Shown piece by piece: positions 1 through 8,342 of a stretch of DNA of 64,000 nt. Source of the stretch: Rhodoplanes sp. GTDB lineage: Bacteria; Pseudomonadota; Alphaproteobacteria; Rhizobiales; Xanthobacteraceae. Positions within the stretch are counted from its first letter, which is position 1. Every line of letters starts with the position of its first letter. Under the pieces are notes generated by a model. It was given only the letters and a program-made list of their open reading frames with translations, was not told the DNA's origin and ran no database searches. The DNA lies in contig NZ_JACAAX010000019.1 in the NCBI RefSeq assembly GCF_013377085.1, positions 53,251 to 117,250 of the forward strand. The letters are read 5' to 3'. The translations under genes and the position numbers were made by a program.

Positions 1-271
1 CGCCTGCCGCAACCCGGATGGCGCCGCCCGCGATGGTACCGACGCGGATCTTCGGGCCCTGCAGATCCTGCAGGATGCCGATCGAGCTGCCGGTCTCGCT
101 CTCCAGCGCCCGGATCGCCGCGTGGACGCGCGCGTGGTCCTCGTGAGTGCCATGGCTGAAATTCAGTCGGAACGTGTCCACTCCGGCGAACAACAAGGCG
201 CGCAGCGTATCGGGAGTGGCGCTCGCCGGACCAACCGTGGCAACGATCTTCGCTCGACGAAACCGGCGCAT
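1..271 (-). CDS. pyk: Pyruvate kinase, N-terminal part (runs off the window)
   Basis: Reading leftward from the ATG at 271, the first 90 codons begin MRRFRRAKIVATVGPAS and contain FRLNFSHGTHEDH (about residues 33-45) and LQDLQGPKIRVG (about 67-78). These are the N-terminal substrate and nucleotide-binding motifs of pyruvate kinase, which converts phosphoenolpyruvate and ADP to pyruvate and ATP in glycolysis. The gene is cut by the window edge, so the catalytic Lys loop, the metal ligands and the C-terminal allosteric domain are not visible. It is divergent from the response-regulator gene, with about 600 bases between them. The family call is firm from motif content; whether it is the only copy in the genome cannot be seen. 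Confidence 0.93.
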   Translation of the reverse strand, partial: MRRFRRAKIVATVGPASATPDTLRALLFAGVDTFRLNFSHGTHEDHARVHAAIRALESETGSSIGILQDLQGPKIRVGTIAGGAIRVAAG

Positions 272-869
272 GTGCAACCTACCTGTTTGGACGCGCCGGA
301 CCATGCCCGGCGTCTGCCGACGGATCTGATCGCTCCGCCCTTCGGATTGCACCGAAGAGCCGAGCGAGACGGTGTGGGTAACCGGAGACGTCACGTCTCC
401 GCAATCGGCGTGCCAAGCCGTATCCTGTATGTAAGCGGCTTGATTATGCTGCGTTTCGTAAAACGAATGTGATGCCGACCGGCCCGTGGCGGATGGAATC
501 CCGGAAAACCTCGCGAATTGACGTCCGGTTTTTCGGAAATCGCCTGTCGCTTCGGCGTGATCCCGATGTCTGTGGCACCGGCCGGACGGACGGCACCAGC
601 GCCCTGATTTGAGCATTCCGGTGGCGAAATGCGGTCGATCGCCGACCCGCAGGGCCGGTATGTACAGTCTGCAGGGCGACCAGCGAGCGAAATGTCAGGG
701 TCATCCGGTGTTGTCCGGCCGCTACGTAAGTTGCCATATTGTTGACGTCGCCCCCGTCGATCTAAGACCCTGTCGTCGTCGACTGCCGCGCCGTATGTGC
801 AGGCTGGTCGGGGCGCCGGACCGTCGTACTCCCTTTGTCCCCCGTGCGCAGTCCGGCAGGAGGCCGATC
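272..869. other. Long intergenic region between pyk and the response regulator gene
   Basis: No convincing gene. It holds a short inverted repeat, CGTTT/AAACG, at about 452-465, and the larger palindrome at 520-541 listed separately. A TGGCAC hexamer at about 571 is not followed by a proper -12 GC element, so I do not call a sigma-54 promoter here. The region is long enough for promoters of both flanking genes. Confidence 0.6.
520..541. promoter_or_regulatory. Palindromic candidate activator site upstream of the response regulator
   Basis: The right arm CGGAAATC and the central GTTTTT are identical to the perfect palindrome at 4288-4309 upstream of citS; the left arm here is GACGTCCG instead of GATTTCCG (20 of 22 positions match). 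Two nearly identical 22-base sites ahead of a sigma-54 activator gene and its likely target suggest a binding site for that activator, with autoregulation at this end. The binding itself is inference. Confidence 0.55.
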
Positions 870-2189
870 GTGTCCGACCCGCAGGTGCTGATCATCGAGG
901 ACGATGCCGACGTCCGGCTCGGCTGCGTCCAGGCGCTGGCCCTCGAAGGCATTCGGAGCCTGGGCGTCGAGTCCACCGAGAAGGCCCAGCGCCTGCTCGC
1001 GCCGGACTTCGCCGGCATCATCGTCTGCGACATCCGGCTTCCCGGACAGGACGGCTTGTCCTTCATGCGTGATCTGCTGGCCCAGGACGCGGCGCTGCCC
1101 GTCATTCTCGTCACCGGACACGCCGACGTCGCGACCGCCGTGCAGGCGATGCGGGACGGCGCCTACGATTTCATCGAGAAGCCGTTCACGTCCCAGCATC
1201 TGGTCGAGGTGGTGAAGCGCGCGCTGGAAAAGCGGGTCCTCACGCTCGAGGTGCGCGGCCTCAAGAAGCAGCTCGCCGGGCTCGGGAGCCTCGAGAGCCG
1301 CATCATCGGCCGCTCGCCGGCCATCGGACAGCTACGCCGGACGATCTCGGAGATCGCCACGACGTCGGCCGATGTGATGATCCTCGGCGAAACCGGGACC
1401 GGCAAGGAATTGGTGGCTCGCTGCCTCCACGACGCGTCGGGACGGCGCGGCCCGTTCGTCGCGCTCAACTGCGGCGGCCTGCCGGAGACGCTGTTCGACA
1501 GCGAGATCTTCGGTCACGAGGCCGGCGCCTTCTCGGGCGCGGTCAAGCGGCGGATCGGCAAGATCGAGCACGCCGCGCACGGCACGCTGTTTCTCGACGA
1601 GATCGAGAGCATGCCGATTCCGATGCAGATCAAGTTCCTGCGCGTGCTGCAGGAGCGGACCATCGAACGGCTCGGCTCCAATCAGCAGATTGCCGTGGAC
1701 TTCCGCGTCATCGCCGCGACCAAGTCGGATCTGGCGGCGGAGAGCGCGGCGGGTCGGTTCCGCAACGACCTCTACTTCCGGCTCAACGTCGTGACGCTCG
1801 AGCTGCCGCCGCTGCGCACCCGTCGCGAGGACGTGCCGCTTCTGTTCGAGCATTTCGTGACGCAGGCGGCGCTCCGCCACGGGCGCGAGACGCCGGAGGT
1901 GAAGGAGGCGACGATTCGCGAGCTGATGGCCTATGGCTGGCCCGGGAACGTCCGCGAGTTGCGCAACTATGCCGAACGCCACGTTCTCGGCATCAAGATG
2001 TCGGCGACCTCGAACGACCGTCCGGTGCCGCTCGCCGAGGCCGTCGACCTGTTCGAGAAGTCGCTGATCGCCGAGGAGCTGCGCCGGCAGCACGGCAACG
2101 TGCTGCGTGCCGCCAAGACCCTGTCGACGGCGAAGTCGACCCTGTTCGACAAGATCCGCAAGCACGGCATCGACAGCGAGCAGAGTTGA
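870..2189 (+). CDS. Sigma-54-dependent response regulator, NtrC/DctD type
   Basis: A 439-residue three-domain activator. Residues 1-120 form a receiver with acidic pair D11/D12, phosphoacceptor D54 (IVCDIRLPG), T82 and K104. Residues about 143-370 are the AAA+ domain with Walker A GETGTGKE (173-180), Walker B GTLFLDEI (238-245) and the sigma-54 contact loop as GAFSGA (219-224), a serine variant of GAFTGA. A Fis-type helix-turn-helix occupies the last ~35 residues. I chose the GTG at 870 because GCAGGAGG lies just before it and the receiver fold starts there; the frame is open further upstream without homology. It is convergent with the histidine kinase at 2426-4162, its probable partner, and most likely activates the citS-cit operon. 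Confidence 0.9.
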   Translation: MSDPQVLIIEDDADVRLGCVQALALEGIRSLGVESTEKAQRLLAPDFAGIIVCDIRLPGQDGLSFMRDLLAQDAALPVILVTGHADVATAVQAMRDGAYDFIEKPFTSQHLVEVVKRALEKRVLTLEVRGLKKQLAGLGSLESRIIGRSPAIGQLRRTISEIATTSADVMILGETGTGKELVARCLHDASGRRGPFVALNCGGLPETLFDSEIFGHEAGAFSGAVKRRIGKIEHAAHGTLFLDEIESMPIPMQIKFLRVLQERTIERLGSNQQIAVDFRVIAATKSDLAAESAAGRFRNDLYFRLNVVTLELPPLRTRREDVPLLFEHFVTQAALRHGRETPEVKEATIRELMAYGWPGNVRELRNYAERHVLGIKMSATSNDRPVPLAEAVDLFEKSLIAEELRRQHGNVLRAAKTLSTAKSTLFDKIRKHGIDSEQS

Positions 2190-2207
2190 TCTCTCGGACG
2201 GGGTGCC

Positions 2208-2429
2208 GGCTGATCAGTTCGGCTCCGACAAACGATCTCGGCGAATGGGGCTTCCCCCCACCCCCAACCCCTCCCCGCCGCTTCGCGGGGGGAGGGGAGC
2301 AGAGGCGCTGCGGCTCCCCTCCCCCCGCGAGCGAAGCTCGTGGCGGGCGCGCCCCGGCGCGCCAAAGGAGTCGGGGGTGGGGGGCGGTTCTTGCACTGAC
2401 GGTCGTTTGTGTCGCCCCGAGCTGATCAC
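2208..2429. repeat. Nested GC-rich inverted-repeat element between convergent genes
   Basis: About 220 bases bounded by imperfect inverted arms: CTGATCAGTTCGG with CGACAAACGA on the left, and the complementary TCGTTTGTGTCG with CGAGCTGATCA on the right. Inside are runs of C then G (CCCCCCACCCCC ... GGGGGTGGGGGG) and a second hairpin around CGCTTCGCGG. The right arm overlaps the kinase stop codon. It could be a bidirectional terminator, a miniature mobile element, or both; no transposase is present. Confidence 0.7.
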
Positions 2430-4162
2430 CCGGAAACCGTGTGGGATCGGGCGCTCGGCACCGTGCCCATCCCGCTGTCCGAAGCTCCGGCGCCGTCCGC
2501 CACCGGCTCTGCCGTGTCCGTCTCGTCTCCGCACAGCGGCAGCGCGAGGGTGAACACGGCCCCGCCCTGCGGCCCGTCGGCGGCCGTGAGCGAGCCGCCA
2601 TAGATGCGGGCGATGTCGGCCGAGATGGCGAGACCGAGGCCGAGGCCGCCGCCGGTCTTGTCCTTGGTGGTGAAGAAGGGCTCGAAGATCCGGGTGAGGA
2701 TGTCGGGCGCGAAGCCCGATCCGTTGTCGCTGACCGTCAGGACGGCCCGCGTGTCGGCCGCCTTCCAGGCGATCACGGCGACGGCGTCGGGGATCCCGCG
2801 GGTCGCGTCGAAGGCGTTGGAGATCAGATTCACCAGGATCTGCTCGATGCGGACGGCGTTGGCGTCGATGTGGATCGGCGTCTCGGGCGGTTCGAGCAGG
2901 ATCTTCATGGGGTCGCGGTCGTGGCGGTGGCCGAGCAGAGCGAGCGCGCTCTCGACCGACCGGCCGAGATCGACCACCTCCCGCTCCGCGCTGGTGCGCC
3001 GCGCGAACGAGCGCAGGCGACTCGTCAGAATGCCCATCCGATCGACGAGACGGACGATGCGCTCGAGATTCTCGCGCGCCGTCGTCTCGTCGCCGATGTC
3101 CAGAAAGCGGACGGTGTTCTCGGAGAGTGTCGCCAGCGCGGCGAGCGGCTGGTTGAGCTCGTGAGCGATACCGGCGGAGAGCTGGCCGATCACGGCCAGG
3201 TTCTCGGTGCGGATCAGTTCCTCCTGCATGGATTCGAGCTGGCGGTTTGCCTGGGCGCGCTCCTCGACCTCGGCCTGGAGGGCGGCGTTGGCGATCCTCA
3301 GCTCCGAGCTGCGTGCCTCCACCTTGTCCTCGAGGCTCTCGTAGGCGCGTTCGAGCGCGTGGCGCGCCGCATCGCGCTCGATCAGATAGTTGCGAAAGAC
3401 GTCGACCGCCGCCGCCATCCGACCGATCTCGTTCGACCCCTCGAGGCCGACGACCGACACGGTGCGATCCCCATCGGCGAGGCGGCGCATGGTCTCGGTG
3501 ATGCGCTCGATCGGCTGGCCGATCGAACGAACGACGATGACGACGAAGACGGCCATCAGCACGAGCGCACAGAAGAAGAGTGTCAGGTTGAGTCGCATCG
3601 CCTGCTGGAAGGTGGCGACGGCCTCCGCCCCCGACCGGTCGGCCCCGGCATTATAGAAGGAGACGGCCGAGTTCATCGCCGCATTGACCGCGTCGAAAGC
3701 GAGGCGCGAAGGCCCGTTGACCAGCGCCGAGATCTCGTTGGCGGAGCGCGTGCCGAGAACGGCCCGCAGGTCCCGCTCCATGCCGAGATAGGTCTCCCAG
3801 GCCGTCATGGCCTCGGCGAAACGCTGCTTCTCGACCGGATCGGTGAGCCCGGTCGAGAAGGCACTGCTGAGCTCGGCGACGTCGTCGCGCCGGCGTTCCG
3901 CCGCGTCGAACACCTCGGCACGATCCCCGATCTCGGGCGTCAGGATGGCACGGATGAAGCGCAGCCGATGGCTCGCCATCACGTATTTGATCTCGGACAG
4001 CGCGTGCACGGAGGGCAGCCAGCGGGCGTAGAGCTCCTTGGTGGCCCGGTCGACGATGGCGAGCGCCAGCAGCGACGACAGGCCGACCGCCGTGAGCAAC
4101 AGCAGACTGAGCGCCATGGCGACGATCAGCCTGGCGCGGATCGTGACGTTCGAAAACCACAT
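2426..4162 (-). CDS. Membrane sensor histidine kinase, DctB-like
   Basis: About 578 residues. One membrane segment near residues 10-35, a four-helix-bundle-like extracytoplasmic sensor domain (about 36-193), a second membrane segment (about 194-213), a HAMP linker (214-265) and a coiled-coil linker to about 320. The H-box AGIAHELNQPLAA places the phosphorylated His near 334. Then come a HATPase with the N-box LVNLISNAFDA, DNGSGF, FEPFFTTK and GLGLGLAI. The HELNQPL form of the H-box and the long coiled coil are typical of the DctB/C4-dicarboxylate kinase group that partners NtrC-type regulators. The preferred start is ATG at 4162; a TTG one codon earlier is possible. It is divergent from citS, so a citrate or related carboxylate is the likely signal, by context only. 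Confidence 0.88.
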   Translation of the reverse strand: MWFSNVTIRARLIVAMALSLLLLTAVGLSSLLALAIVDRATKELYARWLPSVHALSEIKYVMASHRLRFIRAILTPEIGDRAEVFDAAERRRDDVAELSSAFSTGLTDPVEKQRFAEAMTAWETYLGMERDLRAVLGTRSANEISALVNGPSRLAFDAVNAAMNSAVSFYNAGADRSGAEAVATFQQAMRLNLTLFFCALVLMAVFVVIVVRSIGQPIERITETMRRLADGDRTVSVVGLEGSNEIGRMAAAVDVFRNYLIERDAARHALERAYESLEDKVEARSSELRIANAALQAEVEERAQANRQLESMQEELIRTENLAVIGQLSAGIAHELNQPLAALATLSENTVRFLDIGDETTARENLERIVRLVDRMGILTSRLRSFARRTSAEREVVDLGRSVESALALLGHRHDRDPMKILLEPPETPIHIDANAVRIEQILVNLISNAFDATRGIPDAVAVIAWKAADTRAVLTVSDNGSGFAPDILTRIFEPFFTTKDKTGGGLGLGLAISADIARIYGGSLTAADGPQGGAVFTLALPLCGDETDTAEPVADGAGASDSGMGTVPSARSHTVSG

Positions 4163-4287
4163 CAAGGCGCGTCTCCCGGAAGGCCGGCCCGCCGTCGCCG
4201 GGGGCCGGATCGTCGCTCGATCTTAGGCCCGCTCGTCGTCACGCGGCAACGAAACGCCGAGACATCCCGGGCTCCACGCCGCGAGCC

Positions 4288-4309
4288 GATTTCCGGTTTT
4301 TCGGAAATC
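4288..4309. promoter_or_regulatory. Perfect 8-6-8 palindrome, candidate enhancer for citS
   Basis: Arms GATTTCCG and CGGAAATC are exact reverse complements around GTTTTT. It lies about 110 bases upstream of the sigma-54 promoter at 4415-4429, a normal distance for an activator-binding enhancer. A near copy precedes the response-regulator gene at 520-541. Confidence 0.65.
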
Positions 4310-4414
4310 GCGCCGATCCGCGGTCCGGACACCCGGCCATGCCGGTGTCCGCAGACTTCCGGATGCGCTCGAAAAACCCGTTCATCGAGAGGGACTTGGA
4401 AACTCCGCGGCGCG

Positions 4415-4429
4415 TGGCACGGCGATTGC
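4415..4429 (+). promoter_or_regulatory. Sigma-54 (-24/-12) promoter of the cit operon
   Basis: The sequence TGGCACG-GCGA-TTGC matches the sigma-54 consensus TGGCACG-N4-TTGC at every defined base, with GG and GC correctly spaced. Transcription should begin about 12 bases after 4429, leaving a leader of roughly 115-120 bases before the citS start at 4560. It sits downstream of the palindrome at 4288-4309 and in a window that encodes a sigma-54 activator. Confidence 0.85.
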
Positions 4430-4559
4430 CAATCAGCAGAGCGTCGAAGAGTTCGAGCGCCACAAAAGTCATCCGCTCCGGCGAGACCGAGAGGTCGGCC
4501 CGAGCGCGAAAAGCGGCCAGTTCGATGTCGAGAAGAACGACAGGAATCAGGAGGACGTC

Positions 4560-5927
4560 GTGACGTTGCAGTTGGAAGGAACGCTCCCGGATCTGGCCGC
4601 CGCCACGGCCACGCGGGCAAAACCACGGGACGCGTGGTTGCATCTCTGGTGGAAGGTCGTCGACTTCAACATCGGCGTGGTGCCGCTGCCGATCTTCGTC
4701 GTGCTGGTCGGCCTCATCGGCTACTATTCCTGGATCGGCAAGCTCTCCGGCGAGATCACGATGGCGATCGGCCTCCTGTCGGTCGGCGGCTTCGCCTGCG
4801 GCGAGCTCGGCAAGCGCACCCCGATCCTCAACAAGGTCGGCGCGGCGGCGATCTTCGCGACCTTCATCCCCTCCGCCCTCGCCTTCTATCACGTGCTGCC
4901 GTCCGAGGTGGTGCGGGTCACGACGGAATTCTCCAAGCAGAGCCAGTTCCTCTACCTGTTCATCGCCTGCATCATCGTCGGCTCGATCTTCGCGATGGAC
5001 CGTCAGGTCCTGATCAAGGGCTTCCTGAAGATCTTCGTCCCGCTGGCGGTCGGCTCGATGGCGGCCGCCGTGGTCGGTACGTTGGTAGGCGTCGCGCTGG
5101 GCAAGTCGGCTTACGAGACCTTCTTCTTCATCGTCGTGCCGATCATGGCCGGCGGCGTCGGCGAAGGCGCCATCCCGCTGTCGATCGGCTATGCGGAGAT
5201 CCTGCACCAGCCGCAGGGTGAGCTGTTCGCGACCGTGCTGCCCTGCGTGATGCTCGGCAGCCTCACCGCCATCCTGCTCTCCGGCGCCCTCAACACGCTC
5301 GGCAAGCGCTATCCGCACCTGACCGGTGAAGGCCAGCTCCAGCCGGGTGTCTCCAACGATCTCGCGGCAACGGAAGAGAGGGTCGATCCGTCGACCATCG
5401 GCCCGAGCGTCGTCGCCGGCGCGCTGATCACGGCCTGCACGTTCTATCTGGTCGGTATGCTGGTATTCAAGCTCACCGGCCTGCCCGGGCCGGTCGCCAT
5501 GCTGTTCCTGGCGGTTGCGATCAAGCTCGGCCGTCTGGTGTCGCCCAAGCTCCAGGCCGGTGCCGGCGTCGTCTACAAGTTCTTCCAGGTGGCCGTGACC
5601 TTCCCGCTGCTCTTCGCGGTCGGCGTCTCGATCACCCCGTGGGACAAGCTCGTCGCCGCCTTCAACTTCACCCATTTGGCGATTATCGTCTCGACCGTGG
5701 TGACGCTGATGGGGACCGGCTTCCTCGTCGGCAAGCGGATCGGCATGTATCCGATCGAATCGGCTATCGTTAACGCCTGCCACTCGGGTCAGGGCGGCAC
5801 CGGCGACGTCGCTATCCTCACCGCCGCCAACCGCATGGTTCTGATGCCATTTGCGCAGATCGCCACCCGCATCGGTGGTGCTATCACGGTGACGGTGGTG
5901 CTGATCGTCCTGGCGCACATCGTCTGA
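4560..5927 (+). CDS. citS: Citrate/2-hydroxycarboxylate sodium symporter (2HCT family, CitS-like)
   Basis: About 455 residues, very hydrophobic, with roughly 11 membrane segments. It carries the family hallmark VVPIMAGGVGEGAIPLS (about 190-206), which corresponds to the GGxG re-entrant loop of 2HCT transporters, and a second half-repeat with NACHSGQGGTGDVAIL near residues 402-418. Members import citrate or malate with Na+ or exchange it for a product. The start is a GTG preceded by CAGGAGGACGTC. It is the first gene of the cit operon; substrate citrate is inferred from the citrate lyase genes that follow. Length and both signature loops are intact. Confidence 0.9.
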   Translation: MTLQLEGTLPDLAAATATRAKPRDAWLHLWWKVVDFNIGVVPLPIFVVLVGLIGYYSWIGKLSGEITMAIGLLSVGGFACGELGKRTPILNKVGAAAIFATFIPSALAFYHVLPSEVVRVTTEFSKQSQFLYLFIACIIVGSIFAMDRQVLIKGFLKIFVPLAVGSMAAAVVGTLVGVALGKSAYETFFFIVVPIMAGGVGEGAIPLSIGYAEILHQPQGELFATVLPCVMLGSLTAILLSGALNTLGKRYPHLTGEGQLQPGVSNDLAATEERVDPSTIGPSVVAGALITACTFYLVGMLVFKLTGLPGPVAMLFLAVAIKLGRLVSPKLQAGAGVVYKFFQVAVTFPLLFAVGVSITPWDKLVAAFNFTHLAIIVSTVVTLMGTGFLVGKRIGMYPIESAIVNACHSGQGGTGDVAILTAANRMVLMPFAQIATRIGGAITVTVVLIVLAHIV

Positions 5928-5943
5928 GGGAGTTCTCCCGAGA

Positions 5944-5980
5944 CCGGCGCGCGGCTCTTGGAGCGGCGCGCCGGCTTTCT
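5944..5980 (+). terminator. Hairpin between citS and citC (terminator or attenuator)
   Basis: A perfect nine-base stem, CCGGCGCGC (5944-5952) and GCGCGCCGG (5966-5974), is followed by CTTTCTT. It lies 17 bases past the citS stop. The T-rich tail is short, so partial termination or 3'-end protection of the citS transcript is more likely than complete termination. Confidence 0.6.
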
Positions 5981-6053
5981 TCGAGCGGGATACACGCGGA
6001 TCGCATCGTCCTGCATCCCATGATTGTACCCCGCTCAATCGAGAGTCGCAGCG

Positions 6054-7094
6054 ATGACAGACGACCTGCAGTCCTACACGATCGACCCGGAACGAGAGCC
6101 GGACGAACGCGAGGACATCCGCGACCTCCTCGCGAAATGCGGGCTCGACTACGAGACCGGGGTGGAGGCGTTCGTCGTCTTCCGCCGCAAGCAGCGCCTG
6201 ATGGCTTGCGCCGGTCTCGAGAAGAACATCGTCAAATGCGCGGCAATCGATCCGGAGCTGAGAGGCGAGGCGCTGGGACTGAAGCTCCTCACCGAGGTGA
6301 GCCACCTCGCCTACGAACGCGGACACAGCCACCTGTTCCTCTACACCAAGCCGGACTGCGTGGAGTTCTTCCGGGCGTGCGGGTTCTATCTGCTGGCCGA
6401 GGTACCCGGGCTGGTGGCGCTGATGGAGAACACGCCTATCGGCATGAAGACCTATTGCGACGGGTTGAAGCGGCTGCGCCGTCCGGGCGCCGTGATCGGC
6501 GCCATCGTGATGAACGCCAACCCGTTCACGCGCGGGCACCGGTATCTGGTCGAGCGCGCCGCCGCCGCCTGCGACTGCCTGCACGTCTTCGTCGTCGCCG
6601 AGGACGTCTCGCTGATCAAGTACCGGGACCGCTACGCGCTGGTCGCCGAGGGCATCGCCGACATCCCCCGGGTCATGCTGCACCACGGCTCCGAATACAT
6701 GGTGTCGCGGGCGACCTTCTCGGCCTACTTCCTCAAGGAGAAGGGCCTGGTCGAGAACTGCTGCACGGCGATCGACCTGCTGATTTTCCGCAACCACATC
6801 GGCCCCGCGCTCGGCATCACCCACCGGTTCGTCGGCACCGAGCCGTTCTGTCGGACCACCTTCAAGTACAACGCCGACATGCGCCACTGGCTCCGCGACG
6901 ACGTGTCGCCGGCGCCGGCCATCGAGGTGGTCGAGATCGAACGAACGCAATCCGAGGACGTCGCGATCTCCGCCTCGGAGGTCCGCCGTCTCCTCGCTGC
7001 CGACGACTTCAACCGCATCCGTCGTCTCGTTCCGGCCGCCACGCTCGAGCTGCTCGAGACGAAATACCGCGTGCCTCGATCCTCCGCCGCCTGA
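6054..7094 (+). CDS. citC: [Citrate (pro-3S)-lyase] ligase
   Basis: About 346 residues. The enzyme acetylates the thiol of the citrate lyase prosthetic group with acetate and ATP, activating the complex. An N-terminal GNAT-like domain (about 1-130, with [11 protein letters not shown] and FFRACGF) is followed by a cytidylyltransferase-like nucleotide-binding domain with [15 protein letters not shown] (about 159-173, the HxGH-type motif) and [10 protein letters not shown] near the C-terminus (about 312-321), the usual CitC order and length. ATG at 6054 is preferred over the in-frame TTG at 6024. It lies downstream of citS and upstream of citD, the same order as in enterobacterial cit clusters. 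Confidence 0.94.
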   Translation: MTDDLQSYTIDPEREPDEREDIRDLLAKCGLDYETGVEAFVVFRRKQRLMACAGLEKNIVKCAAIDPELRGEALGLKLLTEVSHLAYERGHSHLFLYTKPDCVEFFRACGFYLLAEVPGLVALMENTPIGMKTYCDGLKRLRRPGAVIGAIVMNANPFTRGHRYLVERAAAACDCLHVFVVAEDVSLIKYRDRYALVAEGIADIPRVMLHHGSEYMVSRATFSAYFLKEKGLVENCCTAIDLLIFRNHIGPALGITHRFVGTEPFCRTTFKYNADMRHWLRDDVSPAPAIEVVEIERTQSEDVAISASEVRRLLAADDFNRIRRLVPAATLELLETKYRVPRSSAA

Positions 7095-7165
7095 GAGCTC
7101 GACGCGGGCTCCCGGCCGACGGCACGTCGTCGCGCCTGCACAAAATTCAGAAAGGACGACATCTG

Positions 7166-7459
7166 ATGAAGATCGTGAGAGAGGCCCTGGCCGGGACGCT
7201 CGAGTCGAGCGACCTGATGGTCAGGATCGCGCCACGCGACGGCGAGCTCGCCATCGTGCTGCAGAGCGAGGTGGTCCACCAGTTCGGCGCCCAGATCGAG
7301 GCGGTCGCCCGGGATTGCCTGGCGCGCCTCGGCATCACCGAAGCCCTGGTCGTGATCGAGGACAAGGGTGCGCTCGACTGCGTGGTCGCGGCGCGGGTGC
7401 AGACGGCCGTCTCCCGCGCCGTCGACGAGTGGACCGCCGACTGGAGTGCCCTGTCATGA
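7166..7459 (+). CDS. citD: Citrate lyase gamma subunit (acyl carrier protein)
   Basis: 97 residues, the usual size. This subunit carries the 2'-(5''-phosphoribosyl)-3'-dephospho-CoA arm on a serine; the N-terminal [14 protein letters not shown] (about 8-21) contains the candidate attachment serines at 14-15. The start ATG has AGAAAGGACGAC upstream. The stop overlaps the citE start (ATGA), indicating translational coupling. Family identity is clear from length, the serine motif and position between citC and citE. Confidence 0.94.
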   Translation: MKIVREALAGTLESSDLMVRIAPRDGELAIVLQSEVVHQFGAQIEAVARDCLARLGITEALVVIEDKGALDCVVAARVQTAVSRAVDEWTADWSALS

Positions 7460-8328
7460 AACTGCGCCGCAGCATGCTGTTCCTGCCGGGCGCCAACGCC
7501 GCGATGCTGTCGACGGCATACGTCTTCAAGCCCGACACGATCATGTTCGACCTCGAGGACGCGGTTTCGTTGCGCGAAAAGGACGCCGCGCGCATCCTGG
7601 TGTTCCACGCGCTGCAAATGCCGGTATACCGCGACATCGAGACGGCGGTGCGCATCAACCCGCTGTCGACGCCCTTCGGCCTGAAGGATCTCGAAGCGGT
7701 GGTTCGCGCCGGGGTCGACGTGGTGCGCCTGCCCAAGACCGACACGGCCGACGACGTGAAGGCCCTCGAGACCGAGGTCGAGCGCATCGAGCGCGACTGC
7801 GGCCGCGAGGTCGGCTCGACCAAGCTGATGGCGGCGATCGAGTCGGCGTCAGGTGTCGTCAACGCGGTGGCGATCGCCACCGCCTCGAAGCGGCTGGTCG
7901 GCATCGCGCTGGCCGGCTTCGACTACGTGATGGACATGCAGACCGAGCGCGGCGACGGCGCCGAGCTGTTCTACGCGCGCTGCGCCGTGCTTCACGCCGC
8001 CCGCTTCGCCAAGATCGACGCCTTCGACGTGGTGTTCTCGGACGTCAACGACGACGAGGGTTTCCTCAAGGAGGTCGACCTGATCAGGCGGCTCGGCTTC
8101 AACGGCAAGTCGCTGATCAATCCGCGCCAGATCGACCTTCTGCACAACGCCTTCGCTCCCACCCAGGAGGAGGTCGACTACTCCCGCCGCGTCGTCGCCG
8201 CCGCCGAGCAGGGCGAGCGCCAGGGGCTCGGCGTGGTGTCGCTGAACGGAAAAATGATCGACGCCCCGGTGATCGAGCACGCGCGCGTGGTGCTGCGCCG
8301 GGCCGACGCCTCCGGCGTGCGCCAGTGA
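7456..8328 (+). CDS. citE: Citrate lyase beta subunit (citryl-ACP oxaloacetate-lyase)
   Basis: 290 residues, TIM-barrel HpcH/HpaI-related fold. It begins [18 protein letters not shown] and has the conserved [14 protein letters not shown] (metal/substrate region), AVRINPL (active-site Arg) and [15 protein letters not shown] (Glu metal ligand). It cleaves citryl-ACP to oxaloacetate and acetyl-ACP. Its start is embedded in the citD stop, and citF follows after 14 bases. The gamma and alpha subunits beside it support a role in the holo-lyase rather than as a stand-alone CitE-like citramalyl-CoA lyase. Confidence 0.95.
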   Translation: MKLRRSMLFLPGANAAMLSTAYVFKPDTIMFDLEDAVSLREKDAARILVFHALQMPVYRDIETAVRINPLSTPFGLKDLEAVVRAGVDVVRLPKTDTADDVKALETEVERIERDCGREVGSTKLMAAIESASGVVNAVAIATASKRLVGIALAGFDYVMDMQTERGDGAELFYARCAVLHAARFAKIDAFDVVFSDVNDDEGFLKEVDLIRRLGFNGKSLINPRQIDLLHNAFAPTQEEVDYSRRVVAAAEQGERQGLGVVSLNGKMIDAPVIEHARVVLRRADASGVRQ

Positions 8329-8342
8329 TCGAGGACCATGTC

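Noticed and set aside
571..585. TGGCACCGGCCGGAC as a sigma-54 promoter for the response regulator
   Set aside because: The -12 half lacks the GC of TTGC, so only the -24 half matches.
2441..5221. Very long open frame over the histidine kinase and citS on the other strand/frame
   Set aside because: It is composed of Arg/Gly/Asp-rich sequence with no domain and spans two real genes; high-GC DNA keeps shadow frames open.
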